From: Paenibacillus sp. NFR01
GTDB taxonomy: Bacteria; Bacillota; Bacilli; Paenibacillales; Paenibacillaceae
Assembly: GCF_900111565.1 (NCBI RefSeq)
Contig: NZ_FOIK01000001.1
Coordinates: 2,263,309-2,327,308 of the forward strand
Length of the DNA stretch: 64,000 bases
Direction of reading: 5' to 3'
The notes below the pieces were generated by a model. It did not search any database, was not told the DNA's origin, and saw nothing but the letters and a program-made list of their open reading frames with translations. A program made the translations under genes and the position numbers. Shown here piece by piece: positions 17,901-27,774 of this stretch. Position 1 is the first letter of the stretch. Each line of letters opens with the position of its first letter.

Positions 17901-18489
17901 CATCGTTATCTTTCACTCTGCGGCTCAGCTTCATCGCAAGCTGGTCGCCATACTGTTCCAAATGGAATAAGCGCTGCAGCATCTGCCGGCGGTCGGCGCC
18001 GCGAAGCGACAAAAACTCGGCGAATTTGCCCTGCGGAAGCACGACCGCACGGGTAAAGTCGTCCATCTTCAGCCCGATATGCTCTTCCACGCAGCGGGTC
18101 ACGTCAGCCAGCTTATCCGCCAGCACTTCTTCCCCGTCGGCATGTACCTCGATGAACCGGCTGATCGTGTTGCTGACCGACTGCTCGCCGGTCCGTTTGA
18201 ATTTGCGCTCCACCCGGAAGCGGCGGGGACCGGCCGCGGAGGTCAGCTCGAAGGTAAAGGCCACGCCGAGTTGATCCTCGGAATGGTTCATGATGCCCTG
18301 CGTCCCGCCCGCCGCCCGTTCCACTTTGCCGTACATGGCCAGTGTAATGGCATCGAGCAGGCTCGATTTGCCGCTGCCGGTCGGCCCGAAAATCCCGAAC
18401 AGCCCCGTCTCGGTCAGGCCTTCGAAATCGATAGTCTGCTGCTCACGGTAGCTTTGCAGCCCCGCTACTTTTAACGTGATCGGCTTCAT
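14932..18489 (-). CDS. sbcC: Exonuclease SbcC (Rad50-like ATPase)
   Basis: This is the large SMC-type subunit of the SbcCD nuclease, which opens DNA hairpins and clips protein-blocked ends. The 1185-residue protein has Walker A GPTGSGKS (35-42) and long coiled coils rich in Ala, Glu, Gln and Arg. The zinc hook CPVC is at about residue 540, the ABC signature LSGGETF at about 1085 and Walker B FFFLDEGFGTLD near 1115. A non-coiled Ala/Gly/Ser-rich insert lies at about 633-673 in the second coil. It overlaps sbcD by 4 bases. Confidence 0.96.
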   Translation of the reverse strand: MKPITLKVAGLQSYREQQTIDFEGLTETGLFGIFGPTGSGKSSLLDAITLAMYGKVERAAGGTQGIMNHSEDQLGVAFTFELTSAAGPRRFRVERKFKRTGEQSVSNTISRFIEVHADGEEVLADKLADVTRCVEEHIGLKMDDFTRAVVLPQGKFAEFLSLRGADRRQMLQRLFHLEQYGDQLAMKLSRRVKDNDAALQTLEAEQQGLGGAGKADVDTAAGRLEEAVRHAAECRAKLEAAQRLNEQYARIRELQEERQRRERQRQGLLEREPAIRLLEEKLGKADEAEKRLPALAAWRSADEAWRGKLHLAETRERAAAEAAAAAEALAAAETAAAAALAAEEPALRQGADQFRRALELEAELARLQRELAEALARQSEASQGLAARREALARERELLAKGQKRQQELQQSLQPLSVRSQERASLQEALQRLQALRSAESLWGTAERERREREAQLAAAQARLAAAGERQQALAAQGGAAVNAAALHREALRLGAAAAASAAARLAERAAAHEAALKAQERRRLSLTLAGGLLEGQPCPVCGSMDHPAPAVDGAEDSLAALEEGLQAVRALEKRAHEAANLLRGQLEQDQAWLEQAYGDLAGEASGALVAAGLAQEALGWPQEQAAGLLESGQSAETPSLAAVWAAAGISFDGGMALGDAKFTPSGASHAGQDLPDETMLSALETALPRLKARSGEQRRAAGEWQRAMQEAQQHSHKEAAQTAAEQSWADGLAAKADEQRAGLAALRGEWEARFPGMAPGEAEAAYRDMQHKDEQAEEIRGRLDIAVKFLDEKSAAVQSLQEQAAGLDKELTHWNAQLEGKQVLAQEKEERLRQITGGRSAAELLAECEERLRGLQAALESGRERARSAAELSQQETREAAIARQAEVSAREHLASAASRWQESLAASPFSAPEEVEAASLGADERTEAAARVQAYRAEEAEVALQLRDIEAKLGTGSLSETQWQESVQALRAGKEADEQALQSRARAQRDLEDVQQRHVRWLELEERRKEHAVLQDRLAKLQSVLRGNAFVEYIAEEQLMQVCQSASQRLRFLSKQRYALEVDSGGGFVIRDDGNGGVKRPVSTLSGGETFLTSLSLALALSAQIQLRGQYPLQFFFLDEGFGTLDPELLETVITSLERLHNDQLSVGIISHVPELRARLPRKLIVVPAEQGGEGSRIVLEKM

Positions 18490-19664
18490 GCGCTTTCCTC
18501 TCCTTCTCCCGGTTCATGCTCCGCCGCCAAATCCAGGAACAGCTCGATCAGGCTGTCCTCCGGTTCCGCGCCGCCGGTCTGCCGCTGATAAAATTTGCGG
18601 AACAGCTCCTGCACCGGCATCCGCGACCGGGACAGCTCCTCCAGTTCCTGCTCCATCTGCGGGTAAACCGGGCGGATGTGGACGATGCCTTCCCGCAGCT
18701 TCCGCAGCTTCTGGATGTCGTTCATCGACATCGCCTCGGTCAGACGAAGCTCCAGATCGATAAAAGCGTCCAGATCCCGTCCTTCTTCCAGCCAGCCGTA
18801 TACTTCCTGCAGCCCGCCGGCGGATTTCCAGTTGACCAGCGGCCGCCCGCTGCGCAGATAGATTTCTTCAAATACCGGTTCCCCGCCGGGGGCAATGTCC
18901 AGCAAAGCAACAGATTTGGTCTGTCCCGCCTCCGAAAAGCTGTACGCCAGCGGCGAACCGCTGTAGCGGATCATGCCCTCGCCTTTGACCTTCTGCGGAC
19001 GGTGCAAATGGCCGAGCGCCGTGTACTGCGCGCCGCAGGCGAGCGCCGAAGGATCCACCGTATACGCTCCGCCGACCTGGATCGGGCGTTCGGAGTCGCT
19101 CTCTACGCCGCCGAGCACGTAAATATGGCTCATCGCCAGATTGACCGTCTGCGGCGTAAACGGCTGGCCCAGCAGCTTCATCAGCTTGCCGACGCGCGCG
19201 CTGTATGCCAGCCGCAGCTCCTCTTCCCCGCTGTCGCCGGCCAGCAGCTCGCCGAGCCGCGCTTCGGAAGGGTAAGGCAGGGCGGCAATCAGCGCGGTTT
19301 CGCCGGTACGGGCGATATGCACGCTTACCGGGTCGGCCACCGGCAGCCCGACCAGGGAAATCCCGCGTTTGCGGACGAGCGGGGAGACCGAGGAGACCCG
19401 TTCCGGCTGGTCATGGTTGCCGGCGATGACGACCAGCTGGCGGCCTTTATCGGTCAGGCGGGCGGCTGCCTCGTAGAATAGCTGCTCCGCCGCGGCCGGC
19501 GGATTCACTGAATCGTATACATCTCCGGCCATCATGATCAGGTCCGCGCCCGACGAATCGGCGATGTCCACTAGCTCGTCCACGAACTGCTCCTGCTCCT
19601 TCAGCCGGCTTCTACCCTCCAGCGTCCGGCCCAGATGCCAGTCGCCCGTATGCAAAATACGCAT
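18486..19664 (-). CDS. sbcD: Exonuclease SbcD (Mre11-like nuclease)
   Basis: This is the metallophosphoesterase subunit of SbcCD. The 392-residue sequence starts MRILHTGDWHLGRTLEGRSR and keeps the metal-site motifs GDWH, AGDVYD, GNHD and the later GHLH. Its stop codon overlaps the sbcC start (ATGA), so the two are made together. It lies 215 bp downstream of addA in the same direction, giving a four-gene double-strand-break repair block. Confidence 0.96.
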   Translation of the reverse strand: MRILHTGDWHLGRTLEGRSRLKEQEQFVDELVDIADSSGADLIMMAGDVYDSVNPPAAAEQLFYEAAARLTDKGRQLVVIAGNHDQPERVSSVSPLVRKRGISLVGLPVADPVSVHIARTGETALIAALPYPSEARLGELLAGDSGEEELRLAYSARVGKLMKLLGQPFTPQTVNLAMSHIYVLGGVESDSERPIQVGGAYTVDPSALACGAQYTALGHLHRPQKVKGEGMIRYSGSPLAYSFSEAGQTKSVALLDIAPGGEPVFEEIYLRSGRPLVNWKSAGGLQEVYGWLEEGRDLDAFIDLELRLTEAMSMNDIQKLRKLREGIVHIRPVYPQMEQELEELSRSRMPVQELFRKFYQRQTGGAEPEDSLIELFLDLAAEHEPGEGEESA

Positions 19665-19879
19665 ATCGTCTCTCCCTCTTTCCCCCGCCGCCGCAGCGGC
19701 ATTTTGACATTTATTTTTTAATATTTGTTCGATAGATTCACGGCACCGTGAGCATCGCTATGTCTGCCCAATCGGCTGAACTGCGCTGGATTCCAAACGT
19801 TCGATTGCACGAAATCTCCCAAACTCTAATTTTAGAATTTAATAGATTCCCAGGCAAAGAAAGCCCTAGGAATCGCTGC

Positions 19880-22800
19880 TTACAGCTTCACCGAAACGCC
19901 CCCGTCGAAAAAGTACAGCCAAATCTCGCTGACCGGCTCGCCCAAAATATCGTGCAGCGCTTTGCCGTACAGCTCCAGCTGGAAGCGGTATTTCTCGGCC
20001 AGTGCGGCGATGCCGCCTTTATGTTCCAGGACGGTATCCGTTTTATAGTCCAGTAAAACAAGCCGGCCGTTCTCGCGGAACAGGCAGTCGATGACCCCCT
20101 GGATCATGACATTGCCGCTGCTTGCCGTACCTAGCTTGAGCGCATCAGGCGCAGCGGGATCGGGGCTGCCGAAGGCTTCTGTTGCCGGCACCATGTAGCT
20201 GAACGGCAGCTCCCGCTGTTTCCACGGGGCAGACATTAGCCGCCGGCCCAGCTCGCTCCCGCAGAAGGCATGTATCGCTCCGAGATCCACGGCGTCGGCC
20301 TGCTCCTGGCGCAGGATCGCGGCCTGCACGAGACCAGCCACAGTCTGCTCCAGCCGATCAATGCCAAGCTGCCCGTCCAGCGGGAGATGCTGCATGACCG
20401 TATGGTATGCGGTCCCGCGCTCCGCGGGGGACAATCCCCGCTTCTCCATGAATTGCGGGCGTCGGAGCTGAAGCGTGAACCCGCCCGGCGCGGAGTTTGC
20501 GCCGGCCGCCGCCTTTAGTCCTTCCGGCGCAGCGTGATCCTTCCGGATTACGGTTGCGCCGCCCTCCTCCAGCAAATCAAGCGACGGCTGCTCTTGCATG
20601 TTGATCAGCGTCTTCAGCTCCGTGACGGAAGTTTTGGCAGGCGTCTGCGCTTCCGCCAGATGCGGATAATGCCACGCGAGCCGCCGCGCGATCTCCGTTG
20701 CCAGCGGCGTGCCAAGCTCCGGCAGCGCCCGGCTGCCGCGCAGCGCCTCAAGCGCGGCCTGGCGTTCGGCGCTGCCGGCATCATCCGCCGGCGCCGCACC
20801 GGAGACCAGCTCTCCGGCGTTCGCCACAGCGACGCTCCAGCTGGAGCGGTCGCCGTGCAGCGCCGTCGACACCGGACCTTCCGCACCGGCCAGCTTGCGC
20901 AGGATCGCTGCGCCCGGGTGGCGGATCAGCGCCGGCCCGACCCAATCGAGATAGCTGCGGCCCCGGGCCAGCAGATGGCCTTCCAGCAGCAGCTCCTCGC
21001 GGCTTTGTACCGTCGCCCATGCGGAGGCAGCACGCGGCAAATCCCTTACCGTGCCGACGAGAATCATTTTATCGCGCGGCCGGGTCAGTCCGACATACAG
21101 GACGCGCATTTCTTCCGCCAGCAATTCAAGCCGCGAACGGCGGCTGATCGCCAGGTACGGCAGCGTCGGGTACGTCACGCGGGTATCCCGCTCGACAAAA
21201 CGCGGACCGAAGCCCAGCTCTTTATGCACCAGAAACGGCGAATGCAGGTCTTGACGGTTAAAGGCCTTCGCCATGCCGGCCAAGAAGACGACGGGAAACT
21301 CCAGCCCTTTTGACTTGTGGATCGTCATAATCCGGACGCCGCCCGCCTCCTCGCCCGTTCCGCCGGCCACGCCGAGATCGCCGCCGTTCTCCCGCAGACG
21401 GTTTATAAACAGCAGGAACCGGAATAATCCGCGGGAGTTCGTGTCGTTCTCGAACTGGACCGCTCGGTCGTAGAGCGCCATAAGATTGTTCTGGCGCTGC
21501 AGTCCGCCCGGCAGTCCGCCGACCCACTCCAGATATCCGCTTTCGTTATAGACCTGCCAGATCAGCTCCGGCAGGCTGCCTTCGCGGGCGGCTTGTCTCC
21601 ATGCTTCCAGCTTCGCCAGAAAATGCTCCAGCTTCCCGCGAAGCGCCGGCGCCACCGGAGCGGCTGTGTCCGGCGTTGCCCCAGGCTCGCTTTCTTCCGC
21701 CGCAACTGCCATCGCCGCTGGTCCGCTTTCTTCCGCTGTTCCCGCAGTTTCCGCTGCGGCACTCCAGCCGAATAAATCGAATCCGTCCGCTCCGGCCTGC
21801 AGCCCTTCCAAGCTTGTCTCCGGCCCCGGCTCTTGGGATTCGCTATTCCCCGCCGCAGCGAGCAGCGCGTCGTAATACGTCCCTCCGGCCTGCAGACGGA
21901 CTGCAGACAACTCTTCCTCGCTTAAGCCGACGACCGGCGACCGGAGCACGCCGGCCAGCGCGATGTCCTGGCGGGGATTGTCGATCGTCTGCAGGATCGC
22001 CAGCGCCACCTCGACTTCGGTCGCCTGAAAATACCCTTTGTTCTGCTCGCCGAAGGCCGGAATCCCGGCCAGCCGCAGTTCCTCGATGATCGTCGGCGTC
22101 CAGATTCTCGCCGAGCGCAGCAGGATGACGATATCGCCGAACACGACGGGACGCATCATCTTGAGCGACTTATCGTAGATAAGCAGCGGCGGCTGCCCTG
22201 TCATGCCTGTCATCTGCGCGATGCGCCGGGCGATGGCCCGCGCTTCAAGCTGCGCCGTTTCCGCTTCGGTCGTTTCGCTCTCCTGCGCAGCGGATTCCCC
22301 GTCCTCGCCCGCCTCTTCCGTACGTTCCCCGCCGGAAGCGCCCCGGTCGATCAAGAGCAGCTCTGGAGTGAAATACGTATCCTGCGTGCTTGCTTCCGCA
22401 CCCGGAAAATTGGCGCCGTACACCAGCTCGGCCCGCGGATCATAACTGATCTCGGCGACGATGCTGTTCATCACCTGCCGGAAAATCATATTGACGGCAT
22501 TGACGACCTCCGGGCGGCTGCGGAAGTTGCGCGCCAAATCGATCACAAGCCCAGGCGAGCGTTCCTCCGGTTCCTTGCCGCCGCGTTGTCCGAAGCTCAA
22601 ATATTTATCGAGAAAAAGACCCGGCTCCGCCAGACGGAACCGGTAGATGCTCTGCTTCATGTCGCCGACCATAAACCGGTTGCCCGGAGCTCCGCGCGAA
22701 ATCAGCCGCACGATCTCCTCCTGCACGCTGTTGGTGTCCTGATATTCATCGAGCAGCACTTCGTCGTACAGCGCCCGGTATTCCAGCGCGGCGTCGGAAG

Positions 22801-24001
22801 GCTCGGACTGTTCCGGTGTGGAGCCTTCACGCCGTAAAATTTGCAGGCAGTAATGCTCCAGATCGCTGAAATCGACCAGCCCGCGGCTGATTTTTTGCTG
22901 GCGGTAACGCTCTCCGAACAAAATGACCGTCTCGGCCAGCTCGCGCATCAGCGGCGCGGCTTCATGCAGCTCGGCCAGATAGGCAGCTGCAGGGCGGCCG
23001 AAGAGCGCTTTTTGCAGCTCCAGCAGCTGCTTCTTCACCTGCTCGCGGATGTCCTTGACCGCCTCCTGCAAAGCAGGGTCGGCGGAGTCCTTCTTAACGG
23101 GCTTCAGCTTGACGAACGATATCTCCATAAAAATATCGTACAGTTCCGTCCACGGGCGCGTGGCGAGACTGTCAATGAACGCCTCGACCATCTCCAGGTC
23201 GGATGCCACACTGTCCGCGTACGGCGCGGGGCCGCCGGGACGCAGTGCGAGCTCCTTCGCCTGGCGAAGCTGCGCGGCGGCGCCGTCCAGCGTCAGAGCT
23301 GCGTCCTGCAGCATGCTGCGGACCCAAACGGTGCCGCCCAGCGCCTCCAAATCCGGCACGGCAAACGTAGCCGCCGTATCGCGCAGCCACTGCTCCGGCC
23401 AAGGATGGCTGCGGGCAAAGTCATGCAGCCGCTGAATCAGCGCATGCACCGCGTCGTCGCTGCGTTCGCCGCTGAACCAGTCGGCCAGCCGCACGAAGTC
23501 GCTGTCCTCCTCATCCTCATCCAGACCGGCATATTTTTCCTCAAGCAGCTCTTCCAATAGCTCCTGGCGCATCATCTCGGCTTCATGTTCGTTCAGGATG
23601 CGGAAACCGGGATCGATGGGAATGAGCTGATAGTATCTGCGGATCACTTCCAGGCAAAAGGAGTGCAGCGTCGTAATCGACGCCCGGCCCAGCAGCGCCA
23701 GCTGACGGCGCAAATGCTCGTTCTCCCCGTCTTCCTCCAGCTTGGTTTCGAGCGCTTCGCGGATGCGCTGGCGCATCTCCGAAGCCGCCGCTTTCGTAAA
23801 CGTGGCGACCAGCAGCCGGTCTACGCTGAACCCGCCGGTTTCGCTGCTGATTTTACGGATAATCCGCTCCACCAGCACCGCCGTTTTGCCCGAGCCCGCC
23901 GCCGCCGCAACGAGAATATCGTCGCCGCTTTCGGCAATGGCCCGCCACTGGTCGTCGCTCCAGAAGCTGCCCTCCGGCTTCGGTTCTATTTCTCTCTGCA
24001 T
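19880..24001 (-). CDS. addA: ATP-dependent helicase/nuclease subunit A
   Basis: AddA is the helicase and one of the two nuclease subunits of AddAB, the Firmicute counterpart of RecBCD. The 1373-residue protein starts MQREIEPKPEG. It has Walker A AAAAGSGKTAVL (about 33-44), UvrD/Rep-type helicase motifs including DEYQDTN, and the C-terminal nuclease motif LLDYKTDT (about 1315). The start at 24001 follows GGAGGAG and lies 2 bases after the addB stop. Two low-complexity inserts, one acidic (about 550-582) and one Ala/Glu/Pro-rich (about 740-787), are extra to the fold. Confidence 0.97.
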   Translation of the reverse strand: MQREIEPKPEGSFWSDDQWRAIAESGDDILVAAAAGSGKTAVLVERIIRKISSETGGFSVDRLLVATFTKAAASEMRQRIREALETKLEEDGENEHLRRQLALLGRASITTLHSFCLEVIRRYYQLIPIDPGFRILNEHEAEMMRQELLEELLEEKYAGLDEDEEDSDFVRLADWFSGERSDDAVHALIQRLHDFARSHPWPEQWLRDTAATFAVPDLEALGGTVWVRSMLQDAALTLDGAAAQLRQAKELALRPGGPAPYADSVASDLEMVEAFIDSLATRPWTELYDIFMEISFVKLKPVKKDSADPALQEAVKDIREQVKKQLLELQKALFGRPAAAYLAELHEAAPLMRELAETVILFGERYRQQKISRGLVDFSDLEHYCLQILRREGSTPEQSEPSDAALEYRALYDEVLLDEYQDTNSVQEEIVRLISRGAPGNRFMVGDMKQSIYRFRLAEPGLFLDKYLSFGQRGGKEPEERSPGLVIDLARNFRSRPEVVNAVNMIFRQVMNSIVAEISYDPRAELVYGANFPGAEASTQDTYFTPELLLIDRGASGGERTEEAGEDGESAAQESETTEAETAQLEARAIARRIAQMTGMTGQPPLLIYDKSLKMMRPVVFGDIVILLRSARIWTPTIIEELRLAGIPAFGEQNKGYFQATEVEVALAILQTIDNPRQDIALAGVLRSPVVGLSEEELSAVRLQAGGTYYDALLAAAGNSESQEPGPETSLEGLQAGADGFDLFGWSAAAETAGTAEESGPAAMAVAAEESEPGATPDTAAPVAPALRGKLEHFLAKLEAWRQAAREGSLPELIWQVYNESGYLEWVGGLPGGLQRQNNLMALYDRAVQFENDTNSRGLFRFLLFINRLRENGGDLGVAGGTGEEAGGVRIMTIHKSKGLEFPVVFLAGMAKAFNRQDLHSPFLVHKELGFGPRFVERDTRVTYPTLPYLAISRRSRLELLAEEMRVLYVGLTRPRDKMILVGTVRDLPRAASAWATVQSREELLLEGHLLARGRSYLDWVGPALIRHPGAAILRKLAGAEGPVSTALHGDRSSWSVAVANAGELVSGAAPADDAGSAERQAALEALRGSRALPELGTPLATEIARRLAWHYPHLAEAQTPAKTSVTELKTLINMQEQPSLDLLEEGGATVIRKDHAAPEGLKAAAGANSAPGGFTLQLRRPQFMEKRGLSPAERGTAYHTVMQHLPLDGQLGIDRLEQTVAGLVQAAILRQEQADAVDLGAIHAFCGSELGRRLMSAPWKQRELPFSYMVPATEAFGSPDPAAPDALKLGTASSGNVMIQGVIDCLFRENGRLVLLDYKTDTVLEHKGGIAALAEKYRFQLELYGKALHDILGEPVSEIWLYFFDGGVSVKL

Positions 24002-24003
24002 GC

Positions 24004-27000
24004 TCACGGCTTCTCTCCTCCTTTGCGGGACAGCATATCCCAAATCATGTCTTTGCCCGGCTTGCCCAGGTTGTTGTAGCCGCTGCCCTCGATGTTCTCG
24101 TCGAACTGGCAGACCGGACGGAAGGCGCAAAACGTGCAGGCCGTCTCCTGTTGAATCCGGTAAGGGCGGATCGAGACATCCCCTTCCGTGATCCGGGTCC
24201 CGATCTCCGTCATCGTCTCCCGCACCGAGCCCAGCAGGTCGTTCCACTGGCCGGGCGTCGCCACCGACGCGCTGCTGTAAAAGCTGCCGTCGCTTTTGAG
24301 CGCAACCGGAATGATCGAGGAATGCCCTTTGTCGAGCGTGGCATCCATTAGCGTCACCGTCTCGCGGTCCGCCGCCAGCAGCCCCTTCATCTTGAACCGC
24401 TTCAGCAGCTCCTGATCGGCCTGTTCCCGGTTCATCCCGTTGGCGGAGGTGAGCAGCGGATCATGTACATGGAAATAAAGCGTTCCTGCCGGAAGCGCGG
24501 CGCGGCCCAGCCACTGCTCGGCATAGGTGAGCAGCACGTCGAGGTACGTCAGCATTTGCAGCGACAGGCCGTAATACACCTCGTGCAGCTTAAGATCCTT
24601 CTGGCTGGATTTATAGTCGATGACCCGCAGCAGCACGCCTTGCGCGCCTTCGGCCATATCGACCCGGTCAATCCGCCCGACGACTTCCAGCGTGCAGCCG
24701 TTCGGCAGCGCGATGCGCAGCGGCGGCAGATCTTTGCCGGGACCGAAATCCAGCTCCAGTCCGACCGGCTCGAAGCTGCCCCGCCGGGCGTGTTCGCCCA
24801 GGATGACGGAAGCACGGCCGACGATGTTCTTCAGCTTGCGCTTGATGTAGCTGTACCGCTTGCTGCTCATCAGGATTTCGCCCTGCAGCAGCGGGGACAG
24901 CTGCTCCACCGTCTCTCCGGCTTTGCTGCGGCATTCCTCCGCCGACATGCTGCCCCATCCGCGGCCTTCCTGCTGCAGCGATTTCGCCATTTCGCTCAGG
25001 GCGGCGTGGAACAGCTGGCCGATGTCCGGCGCCTGCAGCCGGTACAGCTGCCGCTCCTTGAGCCGCAGGCCGTAGGCGGCGAAATGGGAGAACGCGCAGC
25101 CGGCAAACTTCTCCATGCGCGACACGCTGCCGCGCAGCGTCGAGCCGCCGTAGAGGCTCCGGCTGGTGCGGCGTTTCAGCGGGGTTGTCCGGTTGGCGTA
25201 GAACAGCGAATTCAGGCGGAGCCGGAGGTCCTCCGTGCGGCCGCTGTCTGCTCCGGCAAACCAGTTGTATACATCCCACCAAAGGCCGGGGATGTCGGCT
25301 CCCTGCTTCCACTGACGGAGCTGCAGCAGCAGCATGCGCAGTGTCTGCTCCGGCTGGCCGACGTAATCCAGATGCGGCCGCGGGTCCGCTTCTTCGCTGC
25401 CTGCCGGCAGTGCCGAAGGGAAGCCGCCGAGAGCCTGCTCCGTCAGCGCCCCGGGGAACATCCCCTGCACCTGGCGGATGATTTCGGACGGGAGCAGCGC
25501 TTTGCCTTCCTCGTCCGCGGCCGCATAGCTGATCCACAGCTTCGCGCTGGCCGTCGTCAGGGCGTTGTAGATCAGAAAACGTTCGTCCAGCAGCTTGCGC
25601 GAAATGCCCGGCGCCAGCTCCAGACCGGCATCCTGCAGCGCCAAACGCTCGCCCTCCGACAAAATGCCGTCTTCCTTGAACTGGGCGGGAACGATGCCGT
25701 CGTTGAAGCCCAGCAGGAAAGCGTATTTAATCCCCGAAACGCGGGTACGGTCCATACTCCCTACCAGTACCTGATCGAGCGCAGGCGGCACCAGTCCCAG
25801 CTTCAGTTCGGCAAGGCCGGTCTCCAGCACACCGGAGAACAGTTCAAATTCCATCGGCTCGCCGCCCATCATCTCCGCGATCTGGTCCAGCAGGTTCAGC
25901 GCCGCTTCCCAGATCTGGCTGTGCTCTCGGGCGGCCCCGGTGCGGCCGGACGCCAATGCTTCCGTGCCCAGCCGCTCCACATGCGCCGCAGCCCCGATAT
26001 CTTCCAGCAGCTCGTACACGGCGGTGCAGAAATCAAGGCCGGTACGGCGGCTCTTCTTCACTTTCCGCTCAAACGCATGCAGCGGCTCCGCGATGCTCCG
26101 GCGGCAGCGTTCCATCCGCTCCAGCATCGCCTCATCCGCCGCCTTGCCGCCTTCCAGCGACAGGCTCGGAATGCCTTTCCACGGCCGCCCGTCCGTCCAG
26201 CGGTAGCCGTGGATGCCGCAGGCAAGCACGTAATTCTCCAGCTCGTCCATATCCGCCTGCGTCAGGCTGCCGTCCAGCGGCAGCAGCAGGCCGGTCTTCA
26301 CGCAGCGGAACACATCCTCGTACCGCCAGCGGCGGCGGACGGTATCCATCGCCGCGCGGATAAATTCCGCCAGCGGATGATGCAGCTCGCCCACCTTCTG
26401 GTCGAGGAAAAACGGCACGCCGTAGCTGCGGAACGCCGGGGCGACAAGCTGCTCGTAGTCGCCGATGTTCCGCATGAACACGGCCATCTCGCTGTACCTT
26501 GCGCCTTCGTCCCGGGCCAGCCGGATCATCTCCCGCAGCGCGCCCTCCAGTTCGGCGCGGCGCGAAGCCGCCGCCTGTATCGTAATCGCTGCGGCCGCTT
26601 CCGCCGGCTCGCCGCCCCATTTATAGCGGCGCTGAAAACCGGCTTCGAGATGTCCGAGCGCGGGACTGCCGGCAAAGCGCGGCAGCACCTGCGGGCTAAG
26701 CAGCTCGTCCCAGACCTCCAAGCCGAGCTCCTCCGCCATTTCGCGCAGCTTCAGATAGGTGATGGCCGCCGGATGGAACAGGTCCAGTTCATGCGGCGCT
26801 TCACCCGATGCATAGGAGCGGTTCAGCGTAAGCGCGAACGTGATGCTTGCCGCCTGTTGCATAAGCCCGCGCAGCACCAAAAATTCCTGCGGCGTAAATC
26901 CGTGGAACCCGTCCACCCAGATTTCGGCGCCGCGGAGATATTCGGAACGGCCGATATTTCCGGCCAGTTCGGCCAGCCGGTCTTCCTCGTCAATGTAGAG

Positions 27001-27528
27001 CTGGGAGATTTCCTGCTCCAGTTCGCCGAACACCAGCTGGAGGTCCTCCAGCTTGACCGCCAGAATGGGACTGCTGGACACTTCGCCGAGCTTCGCCAGC
27101 TGCGCTTCCACATCCTTTGCGCCCAGACAGCAGCGCTTCAGTTCCGTGTGCAGCGCGCTCAGCCGCTCCACGAAGCCCGGCCGGTCGCCCGAGTCGCCGA
27201 ACAGCTTCAACTCTTCTTTGCGGCGGCCGAGAATTTTGTAGATCAGCATCTTTTTGCCTTCCTCGCTGATCGGCAGGCTGCCGCTGCCGCCGGTCTCCTG
27301 CTTCACCCGGTAAGCCAGCCGCGAGAAGCTGAGCGTCTGCGCGCGGATGCTGCCTTTGATGTTCCCCGTCGCCAGCAGCCCGCGCTCCGCCCCGAATGAA
27401 CCCTGCTCCGGCACCAGCACGATGATCGGCTTGCCGAGCGGCTCCGCTTCCAGGCGGGAAGACACGGCCTCCCATATTTTCGTCGTTTTACCGCTGCCCG
27501 AGCGGCCCAGCAAAAAGTTGACCGACAT
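24004..27528 (-). CDS. addB: ATP-dependent helicase/deoxyribonuclease subunit B
   Basis: AddB is the Chi-recognising subunit of AddAB. The 1174-residue protein begins MSVNFLLGRSGSGKTTKIW, with a Walker A motif at the N-terminus, and carries a second nuclease domain with RVIDYKSSQK (about 970). Four cysteines hold its iron-sulphur cluster: one near residue 810 (EKFAGCAFSH) and three in CTFCAFRPVC (about 1129-1138). GGAAGGAGC precedes the ATG at 27528. The open frame continues upstream across the end of the regulator gene but has no good start there. Confidence 0.97.
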   Translation of the reverse strand: MSVNFLLGRSGSGKTTKIWEAVSSRLEAEPLGKPIIVLVPEQGSFGAERGLLATGNIKGSIRAQTLSFSRLAYRVKQETGGSGSLPISEEGKKMLIYKILGRRKEELKLFGDSGDRPGFVERLSALHTELKRCCLGAKDVEAQLAKLGEVSSSPILAVKLEDLQLVFGELEQEISQLYIDEEDRLAELAGNIGRSEYLRGAEIWVDGFHGFTPQEFLVLRGLMQQAASITFALTLNRSYASGEAPHELDLFHPAAITYLKLREMAEELGLEVWDELLSPQVLPRFAGSPALGHLEAGFQRRYKWGGEPAEAAAAITIQAAASRRAELEGALREMIRLARDEGARYSEMAVFMRNIGDYEQLVAPAFRSYGVPFFLDQKVGELHHPLAEFIRAAMDTVRRRWRYEDVFRCVKTGLLLPLDGSLTQADMDELENYVLACGIHGYRWTDGRPWKGIPSLSLEGGKAADEAMLERMERCRRSIAEPLHAFERKVKKSRRTGLDFCTAVYELLEDIGAAAHVERLGTEALASGRTGAAREHSQIWEAALNLLDQIAEMMGGEPMEFELFSGVLETGLAELKLGLVPPALDQVLVGSMDRTRVSGIKYAFLLGFNDGIVPAQFKEDGILSEGERLALQDAGLELAPGISRKLLDERFLIYNALTTASAKLWISYAAADEEGKALLPSEIIRQVQGMFPGALTEQALGGFPSALPAGSEEADPRPHLDYVGQPEQTLRMLLLQLRQWKQGADIPGLWWDVYNWFAGADSGRTEDLRLRLNSLFYANRTTPLKRRTSRSLYGGSTLRGSVSRMEKFAGCAFSHFAAYGLRLKERQLYRLQAPDIGQLFHAALSEMAKSLQQEGRGWGSMSAEECRSKAGETVEQLSPLLQGEILMSSKRYSYIKRKLKNIVGRASVILGEHARRGSFEPVGLELDFGPGKDLPPLRIALPNGCTLEVVGRIDRVDMAEGAQGVLLRVIDYKSSQKDLKLHEVYYGLSLQMLTYLDVLLTYAEQWLGRAALPAGTLYFHVHDPLLTSANGMNREQADQELLKRFKMKGLLAADRETVTLMDATLDKGHSSIIPVALKSDGSFYSSASVATPGQWNDLLGSVRETMTEIGTRITEGDVSIRPYRIQQETACTFCAFRPVCQFDENIEGSGYNNLGKPGKDMIWDMLSRKGGEKP

Positions 27529-27774
27529 GCCAGATGCTCCTTCCGTCAGGTGAAATAAGCAAATTTCCTTCTTTTTCATCCCATATATTCGTCCCAACAT
27601 TATAGCACAACTCTGGAAACTGGAACATACGTTTGCCATTGTTTGCATATCCTTGCGCTCCGCCAAGGGTTCCGCTTGTTCAAAAAATCTCTGCCAAATG
27701 CCTCCGGCACACCTGCAGCATGGCCTCATACGTATCCTGGAACTCCAGTTGCCGGAGAAGATTCAGAACGTTCA

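Noticed and set aside
24463..27399. Very long plus-strand open frame opposite addB
   Set aside because: It is a shadow of addB codons; the product is compositionally biased (Gln/Arg/Leu) and overlaps a clearly conserved gene along its whole length.
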